Positions 9,411 through 21,399 of a stretch of 64,000 nt of DNA are shown piece after piece; the first letter of the stretch is position 1, and every line of letters starts with the position of its first letter. The stretch lies in assembly GCF_001644565.1 (NCBI RefSeq), contig NZ_CP011387.1:1534501-1598500 (forward strand), read 5' to 3'. Source of the stretch: Deinococcus puniceus. Lineage in GTDB: Bacteria > Deinococcota > Deinococci > Deinococcales > Deinococcaceae. A model generated the notes under the pieces. The model was not told the origin of the DNA. It worked only from the letters and a program-made list of their open reading frames with translations, and did no database searches. Position numbers and translations under genes: made by a program.

Positions 9411-11696
9411 TTACGCCTTTACAGCGTCCGGCTTGATCTTGCGTTTGCGGTTCCATTCTTCAAAGTAGACCACCAGCGGGGCCACGATGTAGATGCTGGA
9501 ATAGGTGCCGATAAGGATACCTACCAGCAAGACCAAGCTGAAGTCGCGCAGCACGGGGCCGCCGAAAATCAGCAGGCTGACGAGGGGCAGCATAGTCGCC
9601 ACCGAGGTCATGACCGTGCGTGAAAGAGTTTGATTGATTGACGTGTTCACGATGTCGCGGTAGCTTCTGCCCCGCATTTCGCGGATATTTTCGCGGATTC
9701 GGTCAGAGACGATGATGGAATCGTTGAGCGAATAGCCGATCAGAGTCAGGAGCGCGGCCACGCTGGCAATCGTAAATTCCAGCCCCAGCAGCGAATACAG
9801 GCCCATCACGATAGCCACGTCGTGCAGCACGGCCACGATGCTGCCCAGACCCATGATGAAGTCGAAGCGGAAGCCCACGTAGATCAGAATCAGGCCGAGG
9901 CCGAGCAGCACGGCCCGGATGGTGTTGTCGGTCAGTTCTTTGCCCACCGCTGGCCCCACCGTTTCGCTGGACTGCACTTCGCCCTGCGGCAGTTTGACGA
10001 TGGCCCCGGTGAGCGTCTGGACTTCACTGCTGGTCAGCTGCGGCACCTTGATGGTGTACGTCGCGCCGCTGACGCTGGGGGTGATGTCGCGTTGAATGCT
10101 GGCGTTTTGGGCCGTGACTTTGCCTAGACCTGCGCCTGCAACGGCGTTGCGAACCTGCTCGGTGGAGGTGGCGCTGCTGGTTTTGATGGCGAGTGTGGTA
10201 CCGCTGGTAAAATCCACGCCGTAATTCAGGCCCTTGTTGGCCAGCACGATGCTGCCCGCTATAGCCAACAGCACGCTGATGGTCGTAATGATCGGCGCGG
10301 CTTTAATGAAGTTGATGTTGGTGGGTTTGATCCACTGCGGTGCAGTCATATTGGGTTTGCGCTTGGCGAGCCATTCCATGCCCCATTTGGCAAACAGCAG
10401 GTTAGAGAATGTAGACGCCACCACGCCGATCATGAGGGTCACGGCAAAGCCTTTGACGGGGCCGCTGGAATAGTTGTAAAGGGCCAGAGCCGACAGCAAA
10501 TGCGAGGCGTTCACGTCCAAAATGGTCAGCGTGGAGTGTTCGTAGCCCACGCCAATCGAGTTTTTGATGCCTTTGCCTTTGTACAGTTCTTCCTTGATGC
10601 GCTCGAAGGAAATGACGTTGCCGTCGACTGCCGCGCCGATGGTCAGTACCAGTCCGGCGATACCGGGCAGCGTGAGTGTGGAACCCAGTCCGCCCAGCAG
10701 ACCCAGAATCACGATGCTGGAGAACAGCAGGCCCAAAGCGCCGACCAGACCGAACCACAGGCCGTAATAGAAGAACAGCATGACGAAGACCAGCCCGATG
10801 CCCACCAGGGCGGCAATAGCGCCGCTGCGAATGGCGTCGGCTCCCAGCGTTGGCCCGATGGCGCGTTCGGCTTCGGTTTTGATCTTGATGGGCAGGGCAC
10901 CCGATTTCAGCACCAGCGCCAACTGGCTGGCTTCCTCGGGCGTAAAGTTGCCGCTGATCTGCACGTCACGGAACAGACGTTGCTCAATGGTCGCCACGCT
11001 CTGAATTTGGTCGTCCAGCACCACCGCCATAGACCGTTGCACGTTTTTGCCCGTAAATTCGCCAAAGGTGGCTGCCCCTTTATCGGTGTTCTGGAAGGTC
11101 ACCACCCACTGCCCCTGTGGGTCGGTGGCCGAAGCTGCGTTGGCGATGACTTCCCCGGTGGCCTCCACTGGCCCCAGTTGTGCCAGTGTGTAGCCGCCCG
11201 AACGTGGATTTCTGGCCAGTAGCGCGGCGTCCTGCTGTGCGCCCTGCTGCACGATGCGGAACTCTAGGCGAGCGGTGCGCTGAATAATTTCGCGGGCACG
11301 CTGCTGCACGGCGGGGGTGGCTCCGGGAATTTCCACGACTACGCGCTTGCCGCCGCTGACCGTGACGGTGGGTTCGGCCACGCCCAGCGCATTGATTCGG
11401 TTCTCGATAACCGTTTTTACGCGGTCAAGGTCTTCGCGAGTGGCCGTGCCACTTTCGGGGGCCAGTTCGATTCTCAGGCCGCCCTTCAGGTCAAGGCCCA
11501 GCGTAATGAACTGATATTGATCGTTCCAGACTGTCCAGAGGTTGTTGCGGTGTTCCCAAGGCCGCCAGATGTAGAGCAGGCTGCCCAGCAGGGCCAAGAG
11601 GAGAAGCAGACCCGTCCAGCGGTTCGCGCCGGTGGGGGCCGCCTTCCGTGAATTGGGGCGTTTATTGCGGTTGTTTCGGTTGTTGCTGTAGGTCAC
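9411..11696 (-). CDS. secDF: Fused protein translocase subunit SecDF
   Basis: SecD and SecF use the proton gradient to pull secreted proteins through SecYEG on the outer side of the membrane. Here both are one 761-aa polypeptide. The SecD half (about 1-440) has the first membrane helix near residue 30, the D1 motif GLDLKGGLRIEL near residue 67, the periplasmic P1 domain and five further helices ending near VASTFSNLLFAKWG. The SecF half begins about 470, with GVDFTSGTTLAIK and six helices, including LIGYSLNDSIIVSDRIRE. Start is a GTG with AGGAG upstream. The N-terminus is rich in Asn and Arg. Fused SecDF is known in several phyla, including Deinococcus and Bacillus. Confidence 0.93.
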   Translation of the reverse strand: MTYSNNRNNRNKRPNSRKAAPTGANRWTGLLLLLALLGSLLYIWRPWEHRNNLWTVWNDQYQFITLGLDLKGGLRIELAPESGTATREDLDRVKTVIENRINALGVAEPTVTVSGGKRVVVEIPGATPAVQQRAREIIQRTARLEFRIVQQGAQQDAALLARNPRSGGYTLAQLGPVEATGEVIANAASATDPQGQWVVTFQNTDKGAATFGEFTGKNVQRSMAVVLDDQIQSVATIEQRLFRDVQISGNFTPEEASQLALVLKSGALPIKIKTEAERAIGPTLGADAIRSGAIAALVGIGLVFVMLFFYYGLWFGLVGALGLLFSSIVILGLLGGLGSTLTLPGIAGLVLTIGAAVDGNVISFERIKEELYKGKGIKNSIGVGYEHSTLTILDVNASHLLSALALYNYSSGPVKGFAVTLMIGVVASTFSNLLFAKWGMEWLAKRKPNMTAPQWIKPTNINFIKAAPIITTISVLLAIAGSIVLANKGLNYGVDFTSGTTLAIKTSSATSTEQVRNAVAGAGLGKVTAQNASIQRDITPSVSGATYTIKVPQLTSSEVQTLTGAIVKLPQGEVQSSETVGPAVGKELTDNTIRAVLLGLGLILIYVGFRFDFIMGLGSIVAVLHDVAIVMGLYSLLGLEFTIASVAALLTLIGYSLNDSIIVSDRIRENIREMRGRSYRDIVNTSINQTLSRTVMTSVATMLPLVSLLIFGGPVLRDFSLVLLVGILIGTYSSIYIVAPLVVYFEEWNRKRKIKPDAVKA

Positions 11697-11760
11697 AGGG
11701 AAAACTCCTGATGTGGGGTGTGGGGGGTGGGTAGTGGTTATCGGAAAGGCGCAACCCGCC

Positions 11761-12102
11761 CTAACCGCCGTCTATTTGGCGTCTGCCCAACACATTCAGG
11801 TCAAGTTTCAGCAGCGGTTCTTCCCACTCGGGGAGCGCGGCCACGACACCGTAAGGCGCACGCGGCAGCCGGAAAGGTTCGGCTGCTGCTGGCGTCAGCG
11901 TGGGCGAACCCGGTGACGGCTGAGGCGCGGGCCGCAGTTCCGGCAACACAGGCGCGACACTGCCCGCCGACATTCTGGCTCCGGCATCGGGCGAAGGCGG
12001 CGGCGACCCCAGCAGCACGGCCAACACCGACAGCACCGTCAGCAGTCCCGGCCACGCCAGCAGGTGCGACCAGAAATGTTGAGGAAACCCGGAGCGTCTC
12101 AA
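11761..12102 (-). CDS. Small predicted membrane-anchored, proline-rich protein
   Basis: A 113-aa reading frame upstream of secDF on the same strand. From the TTG at 12102 it begins MRRSGFPQHFW and has one strong hydrophobic helix (LLTVLSVLAVLLG, about residues 21-33) followed by a Pro/Ser/Ala-rich tail facing out. A TATGCT box (12111-12116, minus strand) lies 8 nt before this TTG, the spacing seen at other genes here; the open frame itself extends to 12120. I know no family. It could be a membrane anchor linked to the secretion gene 64 nt downstream. The competing frame on the same strand is less hydrophobic and less plausible. Existence is moderately supported. Confidence 0.45.
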   Translation of the reverse strand: MRRSGFPQHFWSHLLAWPGLLTVLSVLAVLLGSPPPSPDAGARMSAGSVAPVLPELRPAPQPSPGSPTLTPAAAEPFRLPRAPYGVVAALPEWEEPLLKLDLNVLGRRQIDGG

Positions 12103-12285
12103 AGCGCCGCAGCATATCAAAACAAGTCTGTCCGGCTCCTGACCAAGCTTCCGTTTCCTGCGGGGACGTCTGCTGAACTTGACGCCGCGTCATTAGCCCT
12201 TGTTTAACCGGTTGCCCACATCATCTGCTCGTGGCCGAGGAAGACAGAAACCAGCTTCCCCCTAGCCTTCACCAAGGAGATCACC

Positions 12286-12939
12286 ATGAAGAACCGTACA
12301 CTGGCCCGCTTTCCCCTGACCGTCCTCGCCGCCCTGTTGCCCCTGACCAGCGTCGCCGCTTTTGCCGCTGGAACCACGCCCGCTGCCCCCGCCGCGCAGA
12401 ATCAGCGCACTCAGGGCAACCAGACCCAGCAGGCCCGGCCCACCCAGAACCAGAACAACCAGACCCAGCAACCCGGCATGCGCGGTGGCCCTCAGGGTCA
12501 AGCACGTGACGGTCAACGCGGCGGTGGCCCCCGCGCCGTTATCGACACTGCCGTTGCTAAAGCCCTCGGCCTGACCCCCGAAACCCTGCGCCAGCAACTC
12601 AAGGCCGGAAAAACTATCGCTGACCTTGCCAAAGCAGGAGGCGTCAGCACCGCCACCCTCCGCGCCGCTGCTCTGGCCGCCCTGAAAACCCAGTTGGCCG
12701 CAGAGGTCAAAGCAGGCAAACTGACGCAGGCTCAGGCCGATCAGCGCTTGGCCCGCGCTACGGCAGACGCCAACTTTGGCCTGATGGCAGGCGGCCCACG
12801 CGGCGGCCCTGATGGTGGCCCAAACGGTGGACGTGGCGGCCCCGATGGTGGGCGGAACGGTGGCCCCGCCGACAACAACCGCAACAACAATGACCGTCCC
12901 GCTGGCCCCCGTGGAGACTTGCCCACTGACGGCGCGTAA
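12286..12939 (+). CDS. Secreted Asn/Gln- and Gly-rich low-complexity protein
   Basis: A 217-aa protein with a signal peptide (MKNRTLARFPLTVLAALLPLTSVAAFAA). After it come three parts: an N/Q/T-rich stretch (about 30-75), a folded helical domain (about 80-165), and a tail of repeated GGP/GGPDGG units. The helical domain reads ALGLTPETLRQQLKAGKTIADLAKA and AEVKAGKLTQAQADQRLA. It resembles the small helical repeats of clostridial and deinococcal secreted proteins, in which 'LTxExLxxxLxxGKTIADLA' recurs. The ribosome site AAGGAG is 9 nt upstream. It is probably exported; the function is unknown. It is convergent with infB and shares a terminator with it. Confidence 0.7.
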   Translation: MKNRTLARFPLTVLAALLPLTSVAAFAAGTTPAAPAAQNQRTQGNQTQQARPTQNQNNQTQQPGMRGGPQGQARDGQRGGGPRAVIDTAVAKALGLTPETLRQQLKAGKTIADLAKAGGVSTATLRAAALAALKTQLAAEVKAGKLTQAQADQRLARATADANFGLMAGGPRGGPDGGPNGGRGGPDGGRNGGPADNNRNNNDRPAGPRGDLPTDGA

Positions 12940-13032
12940 CCTCTCGCCCTTAAATGGTGTTTGTCCTCCCTTCGACCCTAGACCCTTAGACCAGCCCCAG
13001 ATCAACCAAAACTATTCCCAACCCAATACAAG

Positions 13033-13069
13033 AGAGAGGCGGCCATCCCCACTGGGACACCGCCTCTCT
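13033..13069. terminator. Bidirectional hairpin terminator
   Basis: Stem AGAGAGGCGG / CCGCCTCTCT, followed on the plus strand by GTTTT. It lies between the convergent low-complexity gene and infB. Confidence 0.8.
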
Positions 13070-13098
13070 GTTTTGCTGGAGTGGTTGCTGGCTCTGGC

Positions 13099-14954
<1,856 letters not shown>

Positions 14955-14975
14955 TTGGTGCTAAATGAGATGGAA

Positions 14976-15254
14976 TCAAGAGGCTGGTGCTTGGCGCTCT
15001 AGCAACTGCGCGGCCACTTGCACCGCCTGAGCGCCGAAGGCCCGCCGCAGTTTTTTGTCTTGCCAGCACGCGGGCGAGTCGCTGCACACATACGCGCCGC
15101 GCCCACTGCGTTTGCCAAGTTGCACTGCCCAGACGCCTTCCTGCTTGGTCACGCGCACAAATTCTACTTGTGGGCGTTTGCGGCGGCACGCGACACAGCT
15201 GCGCTCAGGCGTGTGCCGAGGCAGGGTGTCGGTGGTGGGCCGGGCGTCTGGCAA
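14976..15254 (-). CDS. ylxR: YlxR (DUF448) family RNA-binding protein
   Basis: A 92-aa basic protein with the family marks ERSCVACRRKRPQ near the start and GRGAYVC about residue 52, followed by a helical C-terminus. YlxR is a small RNA-binding protein almost always encoded between nusA and infB. In some bacteria it modulates RNase P (RnpM) or transcription. The position here, 3 nt after nusA and 38 nt before infB, is the canonical one. Four cysteines (SCVAC and YVC plus one more) are present. Confidence 0.9.
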   Translation of the reverse strand: MPDARPTTDTLPRHTPERSCVACRRKRPQVEFVRVTKQEGVWAVQLGKRSGRGAYVCSDSPACWQDKKLRRAFGAQAVQVAAQLLERQAPAS

Positions 15255-15257
15255 GGC

Positions 15258-16442
<1,185 letters not shown>

Positions 16443-16478
16443 ATCACGCTTCCTTATAGAACTTGAAGAGAGGGCGGC

Positions 16479-17030
16479 TCATCGGTGACGATCCGGGAAT
16501 TCAGCGAGGTTTCCCTGAAACGTTCCGACTTTGAGGGTCACGTCGCCTCCGGTCACCTCGAAGGTCACCTGATCGCCGTCTATGCTCTTGATCGGCGCGG
16601 TAAACGCCTGCCCTTCGCCGCGCACACGGGCCTTCAGGCCTACCATGCGCTCGAAGTGCCGGGCCGTAATCAGGGGCCGTTTGGCTCCCGGCGACTCGAA
16701 CTCTAGGCGGTATTCGCTGGCAATCGGGTCAAGGCGGTCAAACTCCGCTTCGGCGGCGCGGCTGGCTTTCGTCAGATCGGACATGGTCACAGGCTGCTCG
16801 TCCAGTCGGTCAATCCGCACCAGCACAATCGGTTGCCCGCCCATGTTCTGCATCTGCACTTCCAGCACTTCTAAGCCCAGATGCTCCACCGCCGCCTGAG
16901 CGATGGCCTGTAACTTGTGACCAGTTTCCTTCTGCCCCGCAGTTGCGGGCGTGAGGGGCTGATCGTATGAATTGTCGGCTGAATTCTCGGCTAAGTGATC
17001 ACTGGTGTTGTCGGCTGCGTTGTTATTCAT
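16479..17030 (-). CDS. rimP: Ribosome maturation factor RimP
   Basis: RimP helps assemble the 30S subunit. The 183-aa product has the two-domain family layout: an N-terminal alpha/beta domain (HLGLEVLEVQMQNMGGQPIV, DRLDEQPVTMSDL, DRLDPIASEYRLEFESPGA with the conserved E-S-P-G) and a C-terminal Sm-like barrel (LKARVRGEGQAFTAPIKSI). It has an unusual Asn/Asp-rich N-terminal extension of about 30 residues (MNNNAADNTSD...). First gene of the nusA operon; a minus-strand terminator just upstream isolates it from minC. Confidence 0.93.
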   Translation of the reverse strand: MNNNAADNTSDHLAENSADNSYDQPLTPATAGQKETGHKLQAIAQAAVEHLGLEVLEVQMQNMGGQPIVLVRIDRLDEQPVTMSDLTKASRAAEAEFDRLDPIASEYRLEFESPGAKRPLITARHFERMVGLKARVRGEGQAFTAPIKSIDGDQVTFEVTGGDVTLKVGTFQGNLAEFPDRHR

Positions 17031-17074
17031 ATTGTGTCGGCCAATCGTGCGGCCTGAAAACCACCCCCTCCACG

Positions 17075-17099
17075 AAAAAAGGTGGGCAAATCACCCACC
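17075..17099 (-). terminator. Rho-independent terminator of minC
   Basis: On the minus strand the sequence reads GGTGGG, a 7-nt loop, CCCACC and then TTTTTT (plus-strand A run at 17075-17080). It ends the minC transcript ahead of rimP. Confidence 0.85.
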
Positions 17100-17193
17100 C
17101 CTCAATCGAGGAATTCTGAAGGCCAGTATACAGGATGGGGGCCAGAACGCGGAGAAAGGCGTTACAAAGAGCGTGTGGGCCGCTGCACTCTGG

Positions 17194-17811
17194 TTATTTT
17201 TGAGCGTCTATCACGATCACGCCGTCTTGCAGGCGGGCCAGTTCCGCCCCCTCATGGCCCTCCATGCGGCGCATGTTGCTCAGACTGCTGCCTTCCGGGG
17301 CACGGGCCACCGCGTTCCCGATCCGAATCTGTGGGCTGGCAATTGGACGCCCCCACACGATGGCTCCTTCATGGCCGCCGAATCCAGCATGTACCACGCC
17401 CCGCAAGGCTCCCATGACGATCACGTCGCCGCCCGCCACAATTTCCACGCCCGGATTCACGTCGCCCATGACCACCACGCTGCCCCGGTATTCGCCCCGG
17501 AATCCGGCCCGCAGGTTGTGCGGCACGACTTCGGTGCGGGCCTGAGCGGGGCCGAAATCGGTGGGTGTCGCCGCATTCGGGCCAGTGACTGTTACGCGCG
17601 GCGCACGCACTCGCCCCGGCATTCCGCCTGCTGCCCGGATCGCGGAGAGTGCCGCTTCCAGCGCCTCTGGGTCGGCGTCTCCATCCACTTCGATGGTCAC
17701 ACTGGTCGTCAGCAACTCTGCCCGGACAGCCAGTGCCCCGGCCACGTCTGGCCCGGTGTCGCCCGGTTCCAACAAGAGGTTCAGTCCACCCAAAGTGCCA
17801 CGCAACTTCAT
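17194..17811 (-). CDS. minC: Septum site-determining protein MinC
   Basis: MinC blocks FtsZ ring assembly away from midcell. The 205-aa protein has a reduced N-terminal domain (about 1-90) and a clear C-terminal right-handed beta-helix with the MinC signature HNLRAGFRGEYRGSVVVMGDVNPGVEI, AGGDVIVMGALRGVVHAG and SPQIRIGNAVAR. The ATG at 17811 starts MKLRGTLGGL; the frame is open 27 codons further up, but that part looks non-coding. No minD or minE is adjacent. The gene is divergent from the S1-domain gene. Confidence 0.9.
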   Translation of the reverse strand: MKLRGTLGGLNLLLEPGDTGPDVAGALAVRAELLTTSVTIEVDGDADPEALEAALSAIRAAGGMPGRVRAPRVTVTGPNAATPTDFGPAQARTEVVPHNLRAGFRGEYRGSVVVMGDVNPGVEIVAGGDVIVMGALRGVVHAGFGGHEGAIVWGRPIASPQIRIGNAVARAPEGSSLSNMRRMEGHEGAELARLQDGVIVIDAQK

Positions 17812-18047
17812 GATCCTCACTGTAGCGTCAGTTTGCACAAAGTGTCTGACTCTGCCCGCACCGAACAGACATTTCTTTTCTACTCCACACATACACTTGA
17901 GGGCCGCCGACGTGCGCTGGGGCGTGTTTTTTGCCTCCCACTCCGCCGCGCGTGACAGTGTTGTTTAGCAGATGTGCCAAATCGGAATGCGGTCTTCACC
18001 CATTTGGTGTAAGATGCTTCTCATGCCCTTTCAGGAGTCCAACCTTG

Positions 18048-18434
18048 GTGCAGCTTGATTCTGGCGCGGTCGCAGAAGGCCGCGTCACACGCGTCACCGA
18101 TTTCGGTGCGTTTATCCAGTTCGAGAACGGTGAAACTGGCCTTGTGCACATCTCGCAGATCGCCCACTCATTCGTCCGGAACATCCACGATCACGTCCGC
18201 GAGGGCGAAAACGTAGAAGTTAAAGTTCTGGGCCGCGATGATCGGGGCCGCCTCGATTTGTCTATCAAAGAACTGCTGGAAGAACCTGAAGAAGTGCCCC
18301 GGCCCCGCGCCATTGGCCGTCAGAGTCCTCAGTTCGAAGCCAAGCTGCGTTCGTTTATGCGTGATGCAAAAGAGCGCACCACCGCTGGCGGCGGCAAGAA
18401 GCCTGCCTCCACCTCCACCAAGCGCAAGAAGTAA
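18048..18434 (+). CDS. S1-domain RNA-binding protein (general stress protein 13 / YugI type)
   Basis: A 128-aa protein: one S1 OB-fold (about 1-75) with EGRVTRVTDFGAFIQFENGETGLVHISQIA and VKVLGRDDRGRLDLSIKELLEE, followed by a basic tail ending STKRKK. Such single-S1 proteins bind RNA or ribosomes. The start is the GTG at 18048, with AGGAG about 11 nt upstream. The longer frame to 17931 has no family support and overlaps the minC promoter area. After it lie about 240 nt without a gene. Confidence 0.85.
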   Translation: MQLDSGAVAEGRVTRVTDFGAFIQFENGETGLVHISQIAHSFVRNIHDHVREGENVEVKVLGRDDRGRLDLSIKELLEEPEEVPRPRAIGRQSPQFEAKLRSFMRDAKERTTAGGGKKPASTSTKRKK

Positions 18435-18669
18435 ATTCGGAGCGCAAAAATTCTCAGACCAGATGGAAGGGCGGCCCAGTGCTGCTCTTCTTTCTTTTGG
18501 TGTATGGCGGCATCTAAGGGTCTAAAGTACTGGGGCGGAGGCGTTTTTGAGCCCTGCTGTCCTGTGTCGCCTACATTTTGGGCAGACCTTGAAATCAGTA
18601 CTTTGCCCTTCAGACGCCCCTGCCTCACACCCTAGCCGCCTCTTTCATTACGCTGTAGGCAGAACGCGC

Positions 18670-18675
18670 TATGCT
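18670..18675 (+). promoter_or_regulatory. -10 box of recQ
   Basis: TATGCT ends 7 nt before the ATG at 18683. It contains the other possible ATG (18671), which argues against starting there. Confidence 0.5.
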
Positions 18676-18682
18676 AGGCCCG

Positions 18683-20866
18683 ATGATTGCCGCTCCTTCT
18701 CACCTTGATGCCCTGAAAATTCTGAAATCCGTCTGGGGCTATGACGCCTTTCGGGGCGTGCAGGGCGGCATTGTGCAGACTGTGCTGGACGGCGGCAACG
18801 CGCTGGTGCTGATGCCCACAGGCGGGGGCAAAAGCTTGTGTTACCAACTGCCCGCCCTCCTGCGCCCCGGCGTGGGCATCATCGTGTCGCCCCTGATCGC
18901 GCTGATGAAAGATCAGGTGGATACGCTGCGGCAATTGGGCGTGCGGGCCGCGTTCCTCAATTCCAGCCTCAGCCTCAGCGAAGTGCGGGACGTGGAATCG
19001 GCGCTGATGGCAGGCGAACTCGATCTGCTGTATGCCGCGCCGGAGCGCCTGCTGCTGCCGCGTACCCTTGAACTGCTGGAGCGCGTGCAGATCGCCCTGT
19101 TCGCGGTAGATGAAGCGCACTGCGTGTCTCAGTGGGGGCACGATTTCCGGCCTGAGTATCAGCAGTTATCGGTGCTGCCGGGACGTTTTCCCACCATTCC
19201 GCGGCTTGCCCTGACCGCCACTGCCGATGACCGCACCCGCGCCGACATCGTGCAGGTGTTGGGCCTGACGGGTGCACCCGCCTTCGTCAGTTCCTTTGAT
19301 CGGCCCAATATCCAGTACCGGGTGGCGGCCAAAGAGAGTCCCAAGTTGCAACTGCTGGATTTTATTCGTTCCGAACACGCCGGAGACGCGGGCATCGTGT
19401 ACTGCATGAGCCGCAAGTCGGTAGAGGAAACCGCCAAGTGGCTGGTGGCGCAGGGCATAGACGCCGTGCCGTACCATGCGGGCCTCGCTCCCCGTGAGCG
19501 CGAATATGCCCAGAACCGCTTTCTGAACGAAGAAGGCCTGATCGTGGTGGCAACGGTGGCCTTCGGCATGGGCATAGACAAACCCAACGTGCGCTTCGTG
19601 GCCCACCTTGATTTGCCCAAAAGCATGGAGGGCTATTATCAGGAAACCGGGCGTGCGGGCCGGGACAGCTTGCCCAGCACGGCGTGGATGGTGTACGGCC
19701 TAGCCGACGTGGTGAACGTGCGCCGGATGCTGGCCCAAAGTGCCGCGCCCGAAGAAGTGCGCCGCGTGGAAGCCGCCAAGTTGGACGCCCTGCTGACCTA
19801 CTGCGAAACCGCCACCTGCCGCCGCCAAATGCTGCTGGACTACTTCGGAGAAAATATGGCCGAAGCCTGCGGCAACTGCGACACCTGCCTCACGCCGCCG
19901 CGCACCCGTGACGCTACCCGTGAGGCGCAGATGGCCCTGTCTGCCGCCATTCGCACTGGCAACCGCTTCGGCGCGGCGCACCTGACCGACGTGCTGCTGG
20001 GCCGCGACACCGAAAAAGTGCGTGGCATGGGCCACAACCTCTTGCCTACTTTCGGCGTGGGGGCGGATCACAGCGAAAAAACGTGGCGCAATGTGCTGCG
20101 TCAATTGGTCAGTCTCGGCTACCTGAACACCGACGCCAATGGGCACGGCAGCCTGATCGCGACGGCCAAAGCTCGCCCGCTGCTGAAAGGTGAAACGACT
20201 CTGAGCCTGCGCGAAGACGTGTTGCTGCCGCGCACGGCCAGCCGCGCCGAACGACGCCCCAACAACTGCTCGGCCACCCTGAATGCCGCCGATCAACCTG
20301 TGTTCGATGCGCTGCGGGCATGGCGACTGACCAAAGCGCGTGAACAGAGCGTGCCGCCGTATGTCATCTTCCACGACGCCACCCTGACCGCCATTGCCCA
20401 AATGCGCCCCGGCAGTTTGGCCGCGCTGGGCAGTGTCACGGGTGTGGGTGGCCGCAAGCTTGATGCTTACGGAGACGACGTTCTGGCCGTGATTCGTGAT
20501 CTCGGCAGCATCTCATCTCCGGCCCTCACCCGCCAGCAGGCCGAAGCGGTGCGCGGCGTGTCCTCCAATCTGGCGGTGCTGAATGTACTGAAGGCCGCGC
20601 CAAAGGCCCCCGCGAAGGCGACGGCGTCCCCAGCTACTCCGCCCGCCACACTCACCGACGCTCTGCGCGAACTGCGCACCAGCCTTAGCCGCGAATCGGA
20701 ACTTAGCGCCTTCCTGATCTTTCCCAATGCCACTCTAGAAGCATTGGCTCAACGCCAACCGCGCCGCGTGGCCGATCTACACGGCATTCCCGGAATGGGG
20801 GAGAAACGCATTCAAGCGTATGGGGAGCGAATTGTGGGCGTCGTTCGGAGCGTGAACGCCGATTGA
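18683..20866 (+). CDS. recQ: ATP-dependent DNA helicase RecQ with two HRDC domains
   Basis: RecQ is a 3'-5' DNA helicase for recombination repair and fork processing. The 727-aa protein has Walker A in MPTGGGKSLCYQLPALL, DEAH in VDEAHCVSQWGHDFR, motif VI in QETGRAGRD, and a zinc-binding set of four Cys (TATCRR, then ACGNCDTC). A winged helix follows, and then two HRDC domains (about 530-605 and 650-722), each with the FHDATLTAIA / FPNATLEALA helix and a GVGGRKLDAYG / GMGEKRIQAYG hairpin. D. radiodurans RecQ is known for three tandem HRDC domains; this one has two. The start at 18683 follows the promoter spacing. Confidence 0.93.
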   Translation: MIAAPSHLDALKILKSVWGYDAFRGVQGGIVQTVLDGGNALVLMPTGGGKSLCYQLPALLRPGVGIIVSPLIALMKDQVDTLRQLGVRAAFLNSSLSLSEVRDVESALMAGELDLLYAAPERLLLPRTLELLERVQIALFAVDEAHCVSQWGHDFRPEYQQLSVLPGRFPTIPRLALTATADDRTRADIVQVLGLTGAPAFVSSFDRPNIQYRVAAKESPKLQLLDFIRSEHAGDAGIVYCMSRKSVEETAKWLVAQGIDAVPYHAGLAPREREYAQNRFLNEEGLIVVATVAFGMGIDKPNVRFVAHLDLPKSMEGYYQETGRAGRDSLPSTAWMVYGLADVVNVRRMLAQSAAPEEVRRVEAAKLDALLTYCETATCRRQMLLDYFGENMAEACGNCDTCLTPPRTRDATREAQMALSAAIRTGNRFGAAHLTDVLLGRDTEKVRGMGHNLLPTFGVGADHSEKTWRNVLRQLVSLGYLNTDANGHGSLIATAKARPLLKGETTLSLREDVLLPRTASRAERRPNNCSATLNAADQPVFDALRAWRLTKAREQSVPPYVIFHDATLTAIAQMRPGSLAALGSVTGVGGRKLDAYGDDVLAVIRDLGSISSPALTRQQAEAVRGVSSNLAVLNVLKAAPKAPAKATASPATPPATLTDALRELRTSLSRESELSAFLIFPNATLEALAQRQPRRVADLHGIPGMGEKRIQAYGERIVGVVRSVNAD

Positions 20867-20918
20867 TTCTCGGTTCTAGGATTCGATTGGGCATGGGGGA
20901 GAATCCGATCCAGAAATT

Positions 20919-20933
20919 TTATATGGGAATAAC
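20919..20933 (+). repeat. TTAnnnnGGAATAAC motif, copy 3
   Basis: TTATATGGGAATAAC in the convergent gap between recQ and the DUF1622 gene. Just upstream is an inverted repeat GATTCTC / GAGAATC (20865-20871 and 20899-20905). Confidence 0.5.
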
Positions 20934-20968
20934 TCAGACTGCTTATTATCGGTAATCTAGACTGGTTT

Positions 20969-21349
20969 TCAGGTTTCAGATGAACCCCCTCCACCCGGCG
21001 TTCCCCTTTGCCGCGCCGTATGGCCGTCTATCTCGCGTTGCAGAAAGTAGTTCAATAGCGTTCTGAGGGTGGCGATGGCGGCCAGTTTGCCGATTTCATC
21101 CCAAGTGGGCGCAATGGCCGTTCTGAGAATGTCGGCGGCCAGCGTGAATTCCAGCGCCACCGCTAACCAGCGGGCCAAATCAAGGCGGATTCGCTCCTTG
21201 GTCAGATCAGGTACGGCGGAGCGGGACAGGAAAGCTTTCAGGGCACGCCAAGTAGCGATCAGGACAGCTAGCGTAATGATCAGCGCGGCGGCGGCCTCGA
21301 CTCCTGTCGCCACCAACGCCGTCCAGACCTTCACCGTGCCTTCTATCAC
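20969..21349 (-). CDS. DUF1622 family membrane protein
   Basis: A 126-aa membrane protein with three hydrophobic helices: VWTALVATGVEAAAALIITLAV, LARWLAVALEFTLAADILRT and the segment around IGKLAAIATLRTLLNYFLQREI. The pairing of RLDLARWLAVALEFTLAADIL with LRTLLNYFLQRE is the DUF1622 signature. Function is unknown. I prefer the GTG at 21349 because a TATAAC box lies 6 nt before it; a TTG at 21370 is also open. The Gly/Ser C-terminal tail is soluble. Convergent with recQ. Confidence 0.75.
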   Translation of the reverse strand: MIEGTVKVWTALVATGVEAAAALIITLAVLIATWRALKAFLSRSAVPDLTKERIRLDLARWLAVALEFTLAADILRTAIAPTWDEIGKLAAIATLRTLLNYFLQREIDGHTARQRGTPGGGGSSET

Positions 21350-21399
21350 CCCTCTGTTATAGCGGCCCAAGCTGGCGCGGCGTCCTTAGAAATACTTGT

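Noticed and set aside
11801..12193. A second minus-strand frame overlapping the small membrane gene before secDF
   Set aside because: It lacks a membrane helix or ribosome site and has Cys/Arg/Ala composition typical of shadow frames.
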